A model generated the notes under the pieces. It did no database searches and was not told the origin of the DNA. It worked only from the letters and a program-made list of their open reading frames with translations. The position numbers and the translations under genes are program-made. Below, piece by piece: positions 39,314 through 47,598 of a stretch of DNA of 64,000 nucleotides. Source of the DNA: Stenotrophomonas rhizophila (GTDB lineage: Bacteria; Pseudomonadota; Gammaproteobacteria; Xanthomonadales; Xanthomonadaceae); NCBI RefSeq assembly GCF_000661955.1, contig NZ_CP007597.1, forward strand, positions 3,852,649 to 3,916,648. Direction: 5' to 3'. Each line of letters opens with the position of its first letter. The stretch's first letter is position 1.

Positions 39314-39343
39314 TTCGCATGGTTGCCTCCGGCCAGTTAGAAT
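39314..39343 (+). promoter_or_regulatory. Candidate etfBA promoter
   Basis: TTCGCA (39314-39319) and TAGAAT (39338-39343) are separated by 18 bases and would start transcription about 70 nt before etfB. Inferred from motif only. Confidence 0.4.
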
Positions 39344-39417
39344 CCGGGTCCCACCCCCGAACCGGTTGCTGTCTCCAGGGCCGGACGTTCCCCCGTTATT
39401 CAAGGATTCCGCACCAG

Positions 39418-40164
39418 ATGAAAATCCTCGTCGCGTACAAGCGCGTGGTGGACTACAACGTCCGCATTCAGGTCAAGCCGGACGGTTCCGGCGTGGTCAC
39501 CGACGGCGTCAAGCTGTCGCCCAACCCCTTTGACGAAATCGCGCTGGAAGAAGCCCTGCGCCTGCGTGACAAGGGCATCGCCACCGAAGTCGTGGTCGCC
39601 ACCATCGCCCCCGCCGACGCCCAGGCCCACCTGCGCAACGGCCTGGCCATGGGCGCCAACCGCGCCATCCACGTGGTCACCGACCAGGCCATCCAGCCGC
39701 TCACCGCCGCGCGCACCCTGCTCAAGCTGGTCGAGAAGGAACAGCCGGACCTGGTGATCCTGGGCAAGCAGGCCATCGATGACGATGCCAACCAGACCGG
39801 GCAGATGCTGGCCACGCTGTGGGGCCGCCCGCAGGCGACCTTCGCCAGCAAGCTGGACATTGCCGACGGCAAGGCCACGGTCACCCGTGAAGTCGACGCC
39901 GGCCTGGAAACCCTGGAAGTGGATCTGCCGGCCGTGGTCACCACCGACCTGCGCCTGAACGAGCCGCGCTTCATCAAGCTGCCCGACATCATGAAGGCCA
40001 AGGCCAAGCCGATGGAGACCCTGCAGCTGGCCGACCTCGGCGTGGACGCCGCCGATACCTTCAAGACCACCCAGTACGCCGCGCCGGTCAAGCGCAGCAA
40101 GGGCGTGATGGTCAAGGACGCGGCCGAACTGGTCGCCGCACTCAAGCAGAAGGGGTTGCTGTAA
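39418..40164 (+). CDS. etfB: Electron transfer flavoprotein beta subunit
   Basis: Beta subunit of the ETF that carries electrons from acyl-CoA and other dehydrogenases to ETF-ubiquinone oxidoreductase. The 248-residue protein starts MKILVAYKRVVDYNV and has the AMP-binding GKQAIDDDANQTGQML and the recognition-loop region LRLNEPRFIKLPDIMKAKAK. Its stop overlaps the etfA start (TAATG). It is the conserved left border of the LPS cluster in xanthomonads. Confidence 0.96.
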   Translation: MKILVAYKRVVDYNVRIQVKPDGSGVVTDGVKLSPNPFDEIALEEALRLRDKGIATEVVVATIAPADAQAHLRNGLAMGANRAIHVVTDQAIQPLTAARTLLKLVEKEQPDLVILGKQAIDDDANQTGQMLATLWGRPQATFASKLDIADGKATVTREVDAGLETLEVDLPAVVTTDLRLNEPRFIKLPDIMKAKAKPMETLQLADLGVDAADTFKTTQYAAPVKRSKGVMVKDAAELVAALKQKGLL

Positions 40165-41102
40165 TGACCAAGATCCTCGTTGTTGCCGAACACCATGACG
40201 GCAAGCTCAACGCCGCCACCGCCAAGACCGTCAGCGCGGCCGCCGCGATCAGCGGCGCCAGCATCGACGTGCTGGTGCTGGCCGCCGACCCGGCCGCCGT
40301 GGCCGCCGAGGCCGCGCAACTGGCGGGCGTGGCCAAGGTGCTGACCGTGGCCAACCCGGCCAACGCGCAGGCGCTGGCCCAGGTACTGGCGCCGCAGATC
40401 GCCGCGCTGGCCACCGGCTACACCCACGTGTTCGGCCCGTCGACCACCTTCGGCAAGGACCTGATGCCGTGCGTGGCCGCCCTGCTGGGCGTCAACCAGG
40501 TGTCCGACCTGATGACCGTCGAAGGCAGCCACAGCTTCAAGCGCCCGATCTACGCCGGCAACGCGATCATCACCGTGGAGGTCCCGGCCGACCAGATCGT
40601 CGTGGCCACCGTGCGTGCCGCGTCCTGGCCGGAAGCGGCCAAGGGTGGCAGCGCTGCGGTTGAAGCGGCCAGCGTGGAGGCGACCCTGCCGTCGCACACT
40701 CGCTTCATCGGCCTGGCCGCCGGTGCCACCGACCGTCCGGACCTGCAGAGCGCCAAGCGCGTGGTCTCCGGCGGCCGTGGCGTGGGTTCGGAAGAGAACT
40801 TCAAGGTGATCTTCCAGCTGGCCGACAAGCTCGGCGCCGCCGTGGGTGCCTCGCGTGCCGCCGTGGACGCCGGCTACGTGCCCAGCGACCTGCAGGTGGG
40901 CCAGACCGGCAAGATCATCTCCCCGGAGCTGTACGTGGCCGTCGGCATCAGCGGCGCCATCCAGCACCTGACCGGGATCAAGGATGCCGGCACGATCGTG
41001 GCCATCAACAAGGACCCGGATTCCCCGATCTTCGAAATTGCCGACATCGGCCTGGTGGGCGACCTGTTCACCCTGCTGCCGGAACTGGAAGCGGCGCTTT
41101 GA
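40164..41102 (+). CDS. etfA: Electron transfer flavoprotein alpha subunit
   Basis: FAD-binding partner of EtfB. The 312-residue protein has the C-terminal ETF_alpha FAD motif [17 protein letters not shown], then [46 protein letters not shown], giving a confident call. It is translationally coupled to etfB. The O-antigen genes begin about 20 bp downstream on the same strand, so transcription may read into them. Confidence 0.97.
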   Translation: MTKILVVAEHHDGKLNAATAKTVSAAAAISGASIDVLVLAADPAAVAAEAAQLAGVAKVLTVANPANAQALAQVLAPQIAALATGYTHVFGPSTTFGKDLMPCVAALLGVNQVSDLMTVEGSHSFKRPIYAGNAIITVEVPADQIVVATVRAASWPEAAKGGSAAVEAASVEATLPSHTRFIGLAAGATDRPDLQSAKRVVSGGRGVGSEENFKVIFQLADKLGAAVGASRAAVDAGYVPSDLQVGQTGKIISPELYVAVGISGAIQHLTGIKDAGTIVAINKDPDSPIFEIADIGLVGDLFTLLPELEAAL

Positions 41103-41123
41103 TTCCGGACTGTGGCTACTATC

Positions 41124-42134
41124 ATGCGTGAATCCGCCATGGGCGATCAGGTGAGCAAGCCAACCCATCTTAACGTTGCCCCCTGTCCCGACGTATCGGT
41201 CGTCGTGCCGGTCTATGGGTGCGCGGGATGCCTTGAGCAGCTTTCCGAACGGGTCGCCAGTGTCCTGTCGGGGATAGGGCTCACGCATGAACTTCTCTTG
41301 GTAGATGACCACAGTCCTGATCAAGCGTGGGAACGGATCCGTGAACTCGGGAAGATGTCTTCCCGAGTTCGCGGCCTGCAGCTTTCACGCAACTTCGGAC
41401 AACACGCCGCAATCAGCGCTGGCCTCCATCACGCCCGAGGTCAGCGCATTATTGTGATGGACTGCGATCTTCAGGACGTTCCCGAAGAGATTCCCGCCCT
41501 CCTTGAAGGTTTGGAGGCCGGCTACGAAATTGTTCTGGGCCAGCGGGTTGAACGGCAGGACACCTGGTTCAAGCGCAGCGGCTCCAACGCCTTCTATCGC
41601 ACGCTCGGGTGGTTGACCGACACTGAGTACGATCCGTCCACGGCAAATTTCGGCGCCTACAGCCGCAAGGTCGTTGACGCCATGAATGCCATGCCCGAGG
41701 TGGATCGGTTCCTCCCGTTGATGGCCCGTTGGACGGGCTATCGCACACTCCGCGTGCCGGTGTCCCACGGTCGGCGCACGGAAGGCAAGAGCGGCTATAC
41801 ACTGCGCAAGCTGCTGCAGATGGCCACACGTATCGCGCTGTCGTTCTCCGACAAACCATTGCGTCTGGTGATGACGATGGCATTCGCCCTGGCCGCGGTT
41901 GGGGCGGGCATCGCTCTTCTGGCGGTCTATCGCTACTGGGCAGGCGACATCCGGGTAGCGGGCTTCACCAGCATTCTCGCGTCCATCTGGTTGGTTGGCA
42001 GCTTCATTATGGGCAGCCTGGGCGTGGTGGGCCTCTATATTGGCCGCATCCACAGCGAAACAAAGCGTCGTCCCCAGTTCATCATCTGGCACGATACGTG
42101 GCAGGAGTCCAGCACGAATGACCGGGATGATTGA
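41124..42134 (+). CDS. Polyprenyl-phosphate-type family 2 glycosyltransferase
   Basis: A GtrB/ArnC/DPM-like enzyme that loads a sugar onto undecaprenyl phosphate at the cytosolic face. It has the GT2 core [23 protein letters not shown] and [15 protein letters not shown], then two C-terminal membrane helices (about 250-310). Starts at 41112 (GTG), 41124 (ATG) and 41139 (ATG) are all possible and none has a good ribosome binding site; I give the middle one. The neighbouring wecD, wecE and small membrane protein suggest the sugar is Fuc4NAc and that it is flipped for periplasmic addition to the O-antigen. Confidence 0.87.
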   Translation: MRESAMGDQVSKPTHLNVAPCPDVSVVVPVYGCAGCLEQLSERVASVLSGIGLTHELLLVDDHSPDQAWERIRELGKMSSRVRGLQLSRNFGQHAAISAGLHHARGQRIIVMDCDLQDVPEEIPALLEGLEAGYEIVLGQRVERQDTWFKRSGSNAFYRTLGWLTDTEYDPSTANFGAYSRKVVDAMNAMPEVDRFLPLMARWTGYRTLRVPVSHGRRTEGKSGYTLRKLLQMATRIALSFSDKPLRLVMTMAFALAAVGAGIALLAVYRYWAGDIRVAGFTSILASIWLVGSFIMGSLGVVGLYIGRIHSETKRRPQFIIWHDTWQESSTNDRDD

Positions 42135-42885
42135 TTTTTCTCCATTCGACAGCGCGCGATTCGGCATTCGAGTCGAACGGGGCAGTTTCAACACCGAATC
42201 ACCGCTGGCCGAGCTGCTTGCAAGCATCTCGTCGTCATCAGCCGACCTGCTGATCCTCCGCGTGCCGGCCGGCCGAACCGACATTGCCCTGGCCCTGCAG
42301 CAGACCGGAGAGATTGTCATTCCCGCCGATACGCTGGTCTACTACGGGATCGACCTCACTCCCGAGTCCGGGACATGGGCGCCGTCGGTACGACGTGCGA
42401 CCGCTGCGGATCGCCCTGCCATCATCGATATCGCTGCGGCAGGTTTCCAAGGCTACCGATCGCACTATGCGGCCAACCCGTTGATCCCGGCCAATCTGGT
42501 CCTTGAAGGCTATGTAGAGTGGGCCCAGAGCCGACTTGGGCAGCAGGAAGAAAACCAGTCCACCTGGGTCGTGTCCGATGGCGATGTGATTGCCGGTTTT
42601 GCAACGTGCGACAGCGAGGGTGGCGTGGCCGAGATCGTGCTGAATTCGGTACATCCACGTTTTGAACGCCGCGGCCACTATGGGCGCCTTCTACACCATG
42701 TCATGCGCCACCACGCGCACCAAGGCGAGCAGCGCCTCATCATCTCCACACAGATCTGGAATTACACCGTGCAACGGCAGTGGGCCCGCGCCGGCCTGCG
42801 GATCGAACGTGCGTTTGATACCTACCACGTAGATCGCCGCCTGCAGCCCCGCACGATCCATTCCCTCTCCGAGACCGAAAAGTGA
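42118..42885 (+). CDS. wecD: dTDP-fucosamine acetyltransferase-like GNAT protein
   Basis: Predicted to N-acetylate dTDP-4-amino-4,6-dideoxygalactose. The 255-residue protein has a WecD-like N-terminal domain (about 1-110) and a GNAT domain (about 112-240) with HPRFERRGHYGRLLHHVM as acetyl-CoA loop. It overlaps the previous gene by 17 bp, has a GGAG box upstream, and lies two genes before wecE, which makes its proposed substrate. Function is inferred from similarity in layout and context. Confidence 0.78.
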   Translation: MTGMIDFSPFDSARFGIRVERGSFNTESPLAELLASISSSSADLLILRVPAGRTDIALALQQTGEIVIPADTLVYYGIDLTPESGTWAPSVRRATAADRPAIIDIAAAGFQGYRSHYAANPLIPANLVLEGYVEWAQSRLGQQEENQSTWVVSDGDVIAGFATCDSEGGVAEIVLNSVHPRFERRGHYGRLLHHVMRHHAHQGEQRLIISTQIWNYTVQRQWARAGLRIERAFDTYHVDRRLQPRTIHSLSETEK

Positions 42886-43247
42886 GCTACCTTTTCATTG
42901 CCTTCACAATCGTTCTCACCGTGTACGGCCAGTTGATCCTGAAATGGCAGGTTGGCGTTCACGGCCACCTGCTGTCGGCACCGCTGCAGCCATTGAACCT
43001 GGTGCAGCTGCTCCTCAAGCCGTGGGTCATTTCTGCATTTGCTGCCGCTTTCGGCGCATCGTTGTGCTGGATGGCGGCCATCAGCAAGATGCCGATCAGC
43101 CGTGCGTACCCTTACATGGCGATCAACTTCTTTCTGGTTGCGCTGTTTGCCAGCGTGATATTCCGGGAGCAGCTGGATGGATACAAGATTGCCGGAACGC
43201 TGATCATCATGCTGGGTGTGGTCGTGCTGTCACGATCGGTCGCCTGA
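42882..43247 (+). CDS. Small EamA/SMR-like membrane protein (possible lipid-linked sugar flippase subunit)
   Basis: A 121-residue protein with four hydrophobic helices, half an EamA transporter, like ArnE/ArnF or SMR proteins. The motif RAYPYMAINFFLVALFASVIFREQL is typical. The GTG start overlaps the wecD stop (GTGA). Placed between wecD and wecE and near a polyprenyl-phosphate glycosyltransferase, it is a good candidate for flipping undecaprenyl-phosphate-Fuc4NAc. The flippase role is inference. Confidence 0.75.
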   Translation: MSYLFIAFTIVLTVYGQLILKWQVGVHGHLLSAPLQPLNLVQLLLKPWVISAFAAAFGASLCWMAAISKMPISRAYPYMAINFFLVALFASVIFREQLDGYKIAGTLIIMLGVVVLSRSVA

Positions 43248-43281
43248 CACCCTCACAACGTCCACCCTGCGAGGCACACTC

Positions 43282-44415
43282 TTGATTCCCTTCAACAAGC
43301 CCTTCATGACCGGCCGCGAGCTGTGGCACATCGCGCAGGCGCACGCCAATGGGCACCTGTCCGGTGACGGCCAATTCACCAAGCGCAGCCACGCCTGGCT
43401 GGAACAGCGAACGGGTGCACATCGGGCCCTTCTGACCCATAGCTGCACGGCAGCCTTGGAAATGTCGGCGTTGCTGCTCGACCTGCAGCCCGGTGACGAG
43501 GTGATCATGCCGTCCTACACCTTTGTCTCCACGGCCAACGCGTTCGTTCTACGTGGCGCAGTGCCGGTGTTCGTGGACATCCGCGAAGACACCCTTAACC
43601 TGGACGAGCGGTTGGTGGAAGCAGCCATTACGCCGCGTACCCGGGCCATCTGCGTCGTCCACTACGCTGGCGTCGCCTGTGAAATGGATACGATGGTGGA
43701 CATTGCCACCCGCCACGGGCTGGCAATCGTAGAAGATGCGGCACAGGCCATCATGTCCAGCTACAAGGGACGGCCGCTGGGTACTATCGGCGAGCTCGGA
43801 GCGCTGAGCTTCCATGAGACCAAGAACATCATCTCAGGCGAGGGCGGCGCCCTCCTCTGCCGTGATGCCCAGTTCGGCGAGCGCGCAGAGATCCTGCGTG
43901 AAAAGGGCACCAACCGCAGCCGCTTCTTCCGCGGCCAGGTCGACAAGTACACGTGGGTTGATGTTGGCTCGTCCTTCCTGCCAGGTGAGATCACGGCGGC
44001 GTTCCTCTGCGCGCAGATCGAAGAAGCTGATCAGATCACGTCGCGTCGCCTGGCCATCTGGGACCGCTACCAGCAATGGGCCGCACCACATGAACGCGCC
44101 GGGCGCCTGCGTCGCCCCGTCATACCGGCCGATTGCGAGCACAACGCGCATATGTTCTATATGCTACTACCCACCTTGGATGCCCGCACGCGATTCATCC
44201 AGGAGATGAAGACTCGAGGCGTGCAGACCGTGTTCCACTACATTCCGTTGCATTCGGCACCAGCTGGACGACAGGCAGGGCGCGCCCACGGAGAGTTGCG
44301 CAACACCGATACACTCAGTGAACGCTTGGTGCGCATGCCGTTGTGGATCGGCGTGGAAGATCATCTCGATGCGATCTTCGCCGCAGCAGATGAGGTTCTG
44401 GGCATGCCCCAATGA
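43282..44415 (+). CDS. wecE: dTDP-4-amino-4,6-dideoxygalactose transaminase
   Basis: A PLP-dependent aminotransferase that converts dTDP-4-keto-6-deoxyglucose, the RmlB product, to dTDP-Fuc4N. The 377-residue protein follows E. coli WecE (376 residues) closely: IPFNKPFMTGREL at the start, DEVIMPSYTFVSTANAFVLRG, VHYAGVACEMDTM, and SFHETKNIISGEGGA with the PLP Lys. The start is a TTG at 43282-43284 with GAGG upstream, which matches the MIPFN start of E. coli WecE. It overlaps the next gene by four bases. Confidence 0.95.
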   Translation: MIPFNKPFMTGRELWHIAQAHANGHLSGDGQFTKRSHAWLEQRTGAHRALLTHSCTAALEMSALLLDLQPGDEVIMPSYTFVSTANAFVLRGAVPVFVDIREDTLNLDERLVEAAITPRTRAICVVHYAGVACEMDTMVDIATRHGLAIVEDAAQAIMSSYKGRPLGTIGELGALSFHETKNIISGEGGALLCRDAQFGERAEILREKGTNRSRFFRGQVDKYTWVDVGSSFLPGEITAAFLCAQIEEADQITSRRLAIWDRYQQWAAPHERAGRLRRPVIPADCEHNAHMFYMLLPTLDARTRFIQEMKTRGVQTVFHYIPLHSAPAGRQAGRAHGELRNTDTLSERLVRMPLWIGVEDHLDAIFAAADEVLGMPQ

Positions 44416-46502
44416 GGAGCGTTGGTGCTCTGACCGTCCCATTAGGCCAGCAACAGCAGCAACTGGCTGCTTGGTGGCGCGACTTGGCACATTTCCGCAG
44501 GACCCAATTGGTCGCGGTGATCATCGCCATGTTACTTGTCGTACTGGCCGGCTCACGCCCCTACAGCAGCAGCCAACTGGCCGTGGACGTGGAACTGGGT
44601 GCACCTGGTCCGTTCCAGGTGTTCTTCGACCAGGGGCAGGGCTTCTCTGAAGCCAACTCATGGACGCAGACACTGCCGGCCGGGCGCTCTAACTTGCAGG
44701 TGCAACTGCCAAGTGGACGTACGGTTGCGCTGCGACTGGATCCTCCCGAGGGTGCCGGAACTCTCTCTGTGGGCGACCTACGGATCAAGGGCAATCCGCT
44801 GCTGGCAGCGACGTCCTTGGTTGGCAGCCCGCTCCACGATCTGGCAACGGTTGACGCTGCGGGCGGCGACGCGCACTACCAACTTCAGCCGGGCGCCCGG
44901 GATCCCCAATTGCTGGTGGCACTTCCTGCCCCCGCCGACAATCCCTCCCGCGTCGAGCGCCGACTGGTCCACCTGACTTGGATCGGCCTGGGCCTCTGCA
45001 TCGTGATCGTGATGGGCCTGCAGATGGCTTATACCCGGTCCTATGCATGGCCCTCGCTGATCTGCGCGTCGCTGGTGCTGGCGCTGGCTGCTTTTGCGGT
45101 CCCCTCACCGTCCGTCAGCCCCGACGAAGACCTGCACGAAGCAGGGGCGCGCTACTTCAGCAATCATTGGATGCCGCCATCCCTTGATTCGCCGGAGATG
45201 CTGCCCTCCTACCAGGCCAGTCCGTACGGGGTGAGCTATCTCGCCGAATGGAACGTGACGTACTTCTTCGCAGGTAAGGCTGGCAACGTGGCTACGCAAG
45301 CCGGCCTTTCCGAGCGACAAGGCTTCAGGCTCTACCAGGCTTCGCTATTGCTGCTGTTGATCGCTGCCGTGTTTTTGCTTCGACTTTCCGCGTTCACGCT
45401 CGCACCCATCCTCGTTACGCCCCAAGCGTGGTACGTCTTTTCCTACATGAACGGCGATGCGCTGCCATTGATGGCGGCGAGCCTGGCGGCAGGCATCGCG
45501 CTGACGCGCGACAGTCCATTACGCGGCTATCTCCAAGGAGGACGCCGGGCCGAGCTAGTGGTGATCGTGCATGCTCTCTTGTTTGCGCTGTGTCTAGGTT
45601 TGCTCATCATTTCAAAGCGCAACTACTGGCCAGTCGGCGTCTTCATCGCGGCCGCGCTCGCGTCCGGCGGGTTGCGTCTGCCGGCTCGTTCCTCGCTCGC
45701 CATGGCGGTTCTCTGTACCGCCGGCATCCTGTGGGCGGCCGCCGGCAACGCCCTGCACCAGGCATACGGTGCGGGGTGGCCGATCGCCATACTGGTCCTG
45801 ACCGCCCTGTGCGTACTGGCTTACGACGGCTGGATGCTGTTGCGCCACCGTATGCTAACGCCGCTCTATCGCTTCGCCATATTGATGTCACTGGCCCTGG
45901 TCGTGGCCGCACCGTGGATCACGGTGGATATCCTGCGCAACGGCAGCGGTGCGGAGAAAGCGGAACAGGTTGACCGACTCCGAGAGATCCACGCCGCACC
46001 AGCGTTCAAACCCAGTGCAACGACCCCGTCACCCGGCCTGCGCATGTACGAACGAGGGTATTCCCTGCCCCAGATGCTGCAGCCACCGCTGCAATGGCAG
46101 GTGGCAACTGCCAAGAGCCTGTTCGGTGTCTACGGTTATATGCAGTACTACGCGCCCGCCGCCTACTACTGGGCAATCTGGGTGGTGACAGTATTGTTGA
46201 CGCTTCTTGGACTGAGTACGGCGGCCACCTCGCAACCGCTGCAGCTGGGCCGCGGCCAATTGGTGCTTGCGGCCGGTGCGGGCGTCAGTCTGTTGGGTGC
46301 ATCCCTGCTGCACAGCTGGACCTACGACTTCCAGGCACAGGGGCGCTACGTCCTGGGTGTCTGCGTACTGCTGGGGGCGCAGCTGTCGCACCTGAGGCCA
46401 GGGTCGCAGCTTGAGCGGCTGGCCCATATCGCTCTCGCGGCGGCTGTAGTCTTGGGCGCTTACTCCTTCGTCGCCATCGCGTTACCCAACCTGACACCGT
46501 GA
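44412..46502 (+). CDS. Large membrane protein, probable GT-C glycosyltransferase
   Basis: A 696-residue polytopic protein with one N-terminal helix (about 30-50), an extracytoplasmic beta-rich domain (about 55-185) and about eleven further helices. After the second helix the loop contains SPDEDLHEAGARYF, an acidic motif like the catalytic D/E loop of GT-C enzymes that use lipid-phosphate sugars. It overlaps wecE by four bases and ends the plus-strand half of the cluster. It probably transfers the lipid-linked sugar, perhaps Fuc4NAc, to the O-antigen in the periplasm. No exact family name is claimed. Confidence 0.68.
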   Translation: MRSVGALTVPLGQQQQQLAAWWRDLAHFRRTQLVAVIIAMLLVVLAGSRPYSSSQLAVDVELGAPGPFQVFFDQGQGFSEANSWTQTLPAGRSNLQVQLPSGRTVALRLDPPEGAGTLSVGDLRIKGNPLLAATSLVGSPLHDLATVDAAGGDAHYQLQPGARDPQLLVALPAPADNPSRVERRLVHLTWIGLGLCIVIVMGLQMAYTRSYAWPSLICASLVLALAAFAVPSPSVSPDEDLHEAGARYFSNHWMPPSLDSPEMLPSYQASPYGVSYLAEWNVTYFFAGKAGNVATQAGLSERQGFRLYQASLLLLLIAAVFLLRLSAFTLAPILVTPQAWYVFSYMNGDALPLMAASLAAGIALTRDSPLRGYLQGGRRAELVVIVHALLFALCLGLLIISKRNYWPVGVFIAAALASGGLRLPARSSLAMAVLCTAGILWAAAGNALHQAYGAGWPIAILVLTALCVLAYDGWMLLRHRMLTPLYRFAILMSLALVVAAPWITVDILRNGSGAEKAEQVDRLREIHAAPAFKPSATTPSPGLRMYERGYSLPQMLQPPLQWQVATAKSLFGVYGYMQYYAPAAYYWAIWVVTVLLTLLGLSTAATSQPLQLGRGQLVLAAGAGVSLLGASLLHSWTYDFQAQGRYVLGVCVLLGAQLSHLRPGSQLERLAHIALAAAVVLGAYSFVAIALPNLTP

Positions 46503-46510
46503 TTGATGGC

Positions 46511-46540
46511 CGCCGTCTGCTGCCACTCCAGCAGACGGCG
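46511..46540. terminator. Hairpin between the two converging halves of the O-antigen cluster
   Basis: A perfect 12-bp stem (CGCCGTCTGCTG / CAGCAGACGGCG) around a six-base loop. It lies in the 43-bp gap between the convergent genes and has no T-tract on either side. It may stop or slow both transcripts. Confidence 0.5.
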
Positions 46541-46545
46541 ACGCG

Positions 46546-47598
46546 TCAAGCGACGATGCGTGACCAGCGCCATTTGACGGCGTCGGCGAAGATCTCTGCT
46601 CCGACAAGGCGGCTGCCGCCATCGCGGATCGGATCCAGCATCGCGCGATCGTCCAGTACTGCCTGCAGAATCTCCAGCCACGCATCTTCGTCGTTCCGCG
46701 CCAATAGACGGTCGCCGGCTACACCGCCGCGATAGGCAGCCACATCCGATGCGAGCGTGGGCACGCCGATAGCCGCGTAGTCGAGCACCTTGATGCCGCT
46801 CTTGGCTTGGTTGAACTTCGTTTCCATCAGGGGCGCCAGACCAAGATCGAACGGTCCCTGGCCGACGAACCAGCGCACGAAAGCCGGATACGATGCACCG
46901 ACATGGGAAGGCGGTGACAGCACCTCAGCCCACTCAGGCAATGCTACGTCCGCTGCGTTCACCCCTACCAGGGTCAGCGAGAAACTGTCCGGGCGCAGGG
47001 TTTGCAACCGCGCCAGAACGCGCTGCACAAACGCATAGTCCTCGTCATGGGTGCGCGTCCCCATGTACACCAATCTCAAACGTGACGTTCGGTCAGTGGG
47101 CGGGCAGGCGCCCGACCAGAGATCGGGGTCCAGCGCATTGGGCATCGCGATGGCATTGCCGCCGGCGGATTGAATTTCCGACACCAGCGTCTCCGTCGAG
47201 CACCACACTTCATCAGCGAGTGCGATCGACGCACGCACGGCATTGATCAGCGTCGCGTAGGCGTCCCGCTCCGGATGCTCCTCCATGGCCAGAAGGTTGT
47301 CGTCGATGTCGTAGATCAGCCGCGCACCGATTCGCCGCGCCATCGTAGCCATCTGCTCGATCTGCTCGACGTCATCGATCGCCCCGCGGTTCCACAGGAT
47401 GGCCTGGGGCGCGAAGGCGGAAAGCTCTTCCGGCACCAGATATCGCACATCGGCGGCAAAGCGTTCAGTGAACGCGTGCAAGCGGATGCTGGCGCACGGC
47501 GACATCACCGCGCCATAGCGCTCGGGTATCACCGCAACCCGCACGCCGTACTGAGAACGCAGAGCGGGCTGGGTCCCCATGCCGAATTCCCGTTTCAT
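46546..47598 (-). CDS. Family 1/4-type glycosyltransferase
   Basis: A 350-residue GT-B-type protein. The N-terminal half has ARLIYDIDDNLLAMEEHPERD and LADEVWCSTETL; the C-terminal half has LRLVYMGTRTHDEDY and the donor-site region FNQAKSGIKVLDYAAIGVPTLAS. Donor and linkage are unknown. The ATG overlaps the stop of the upstream gene (ATGA). It is the last gene of the minus-strand operon that begins at metB. Confidence 0.85.
   Translation of the reverse strand: MKREFGMGTQPALRSQYGVRVAVIPERYGAVMSPCASIRLHAFTERFAADVRYLVPEELSAFAPQAILWNRGAIDDVEQIEQMATMARRIGARLIYDIDDNLLAMEEHPERDAYATLINAVRASIALADEVWCSTETLVSEIQSAGGNAIAMPNALDPDLWSGACPPTDRTSRLRLVYMGTRTHDEDYAFVQRVLARLQTLRPDSFSLTLVGVNAADVALPEWAEVLSPPSHVGASYPAFVRWFVGQGPFDLGLAPLMETKFNQAKSGIKVLDYAAIGVPTLASDVAAYRGGVAGDRLLARNDEDAWLEILQAVLDDRAMLDPIRDGGSRLVGAEIFADAVKWRWSRIVA

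Noticed and set aside
39159..39417. Riboswitch or small RNA between rmlB and etfB
   Set aside because: Only a candidate promoter and ordinary leader sequence are visible; no recognisable structured motif was found.
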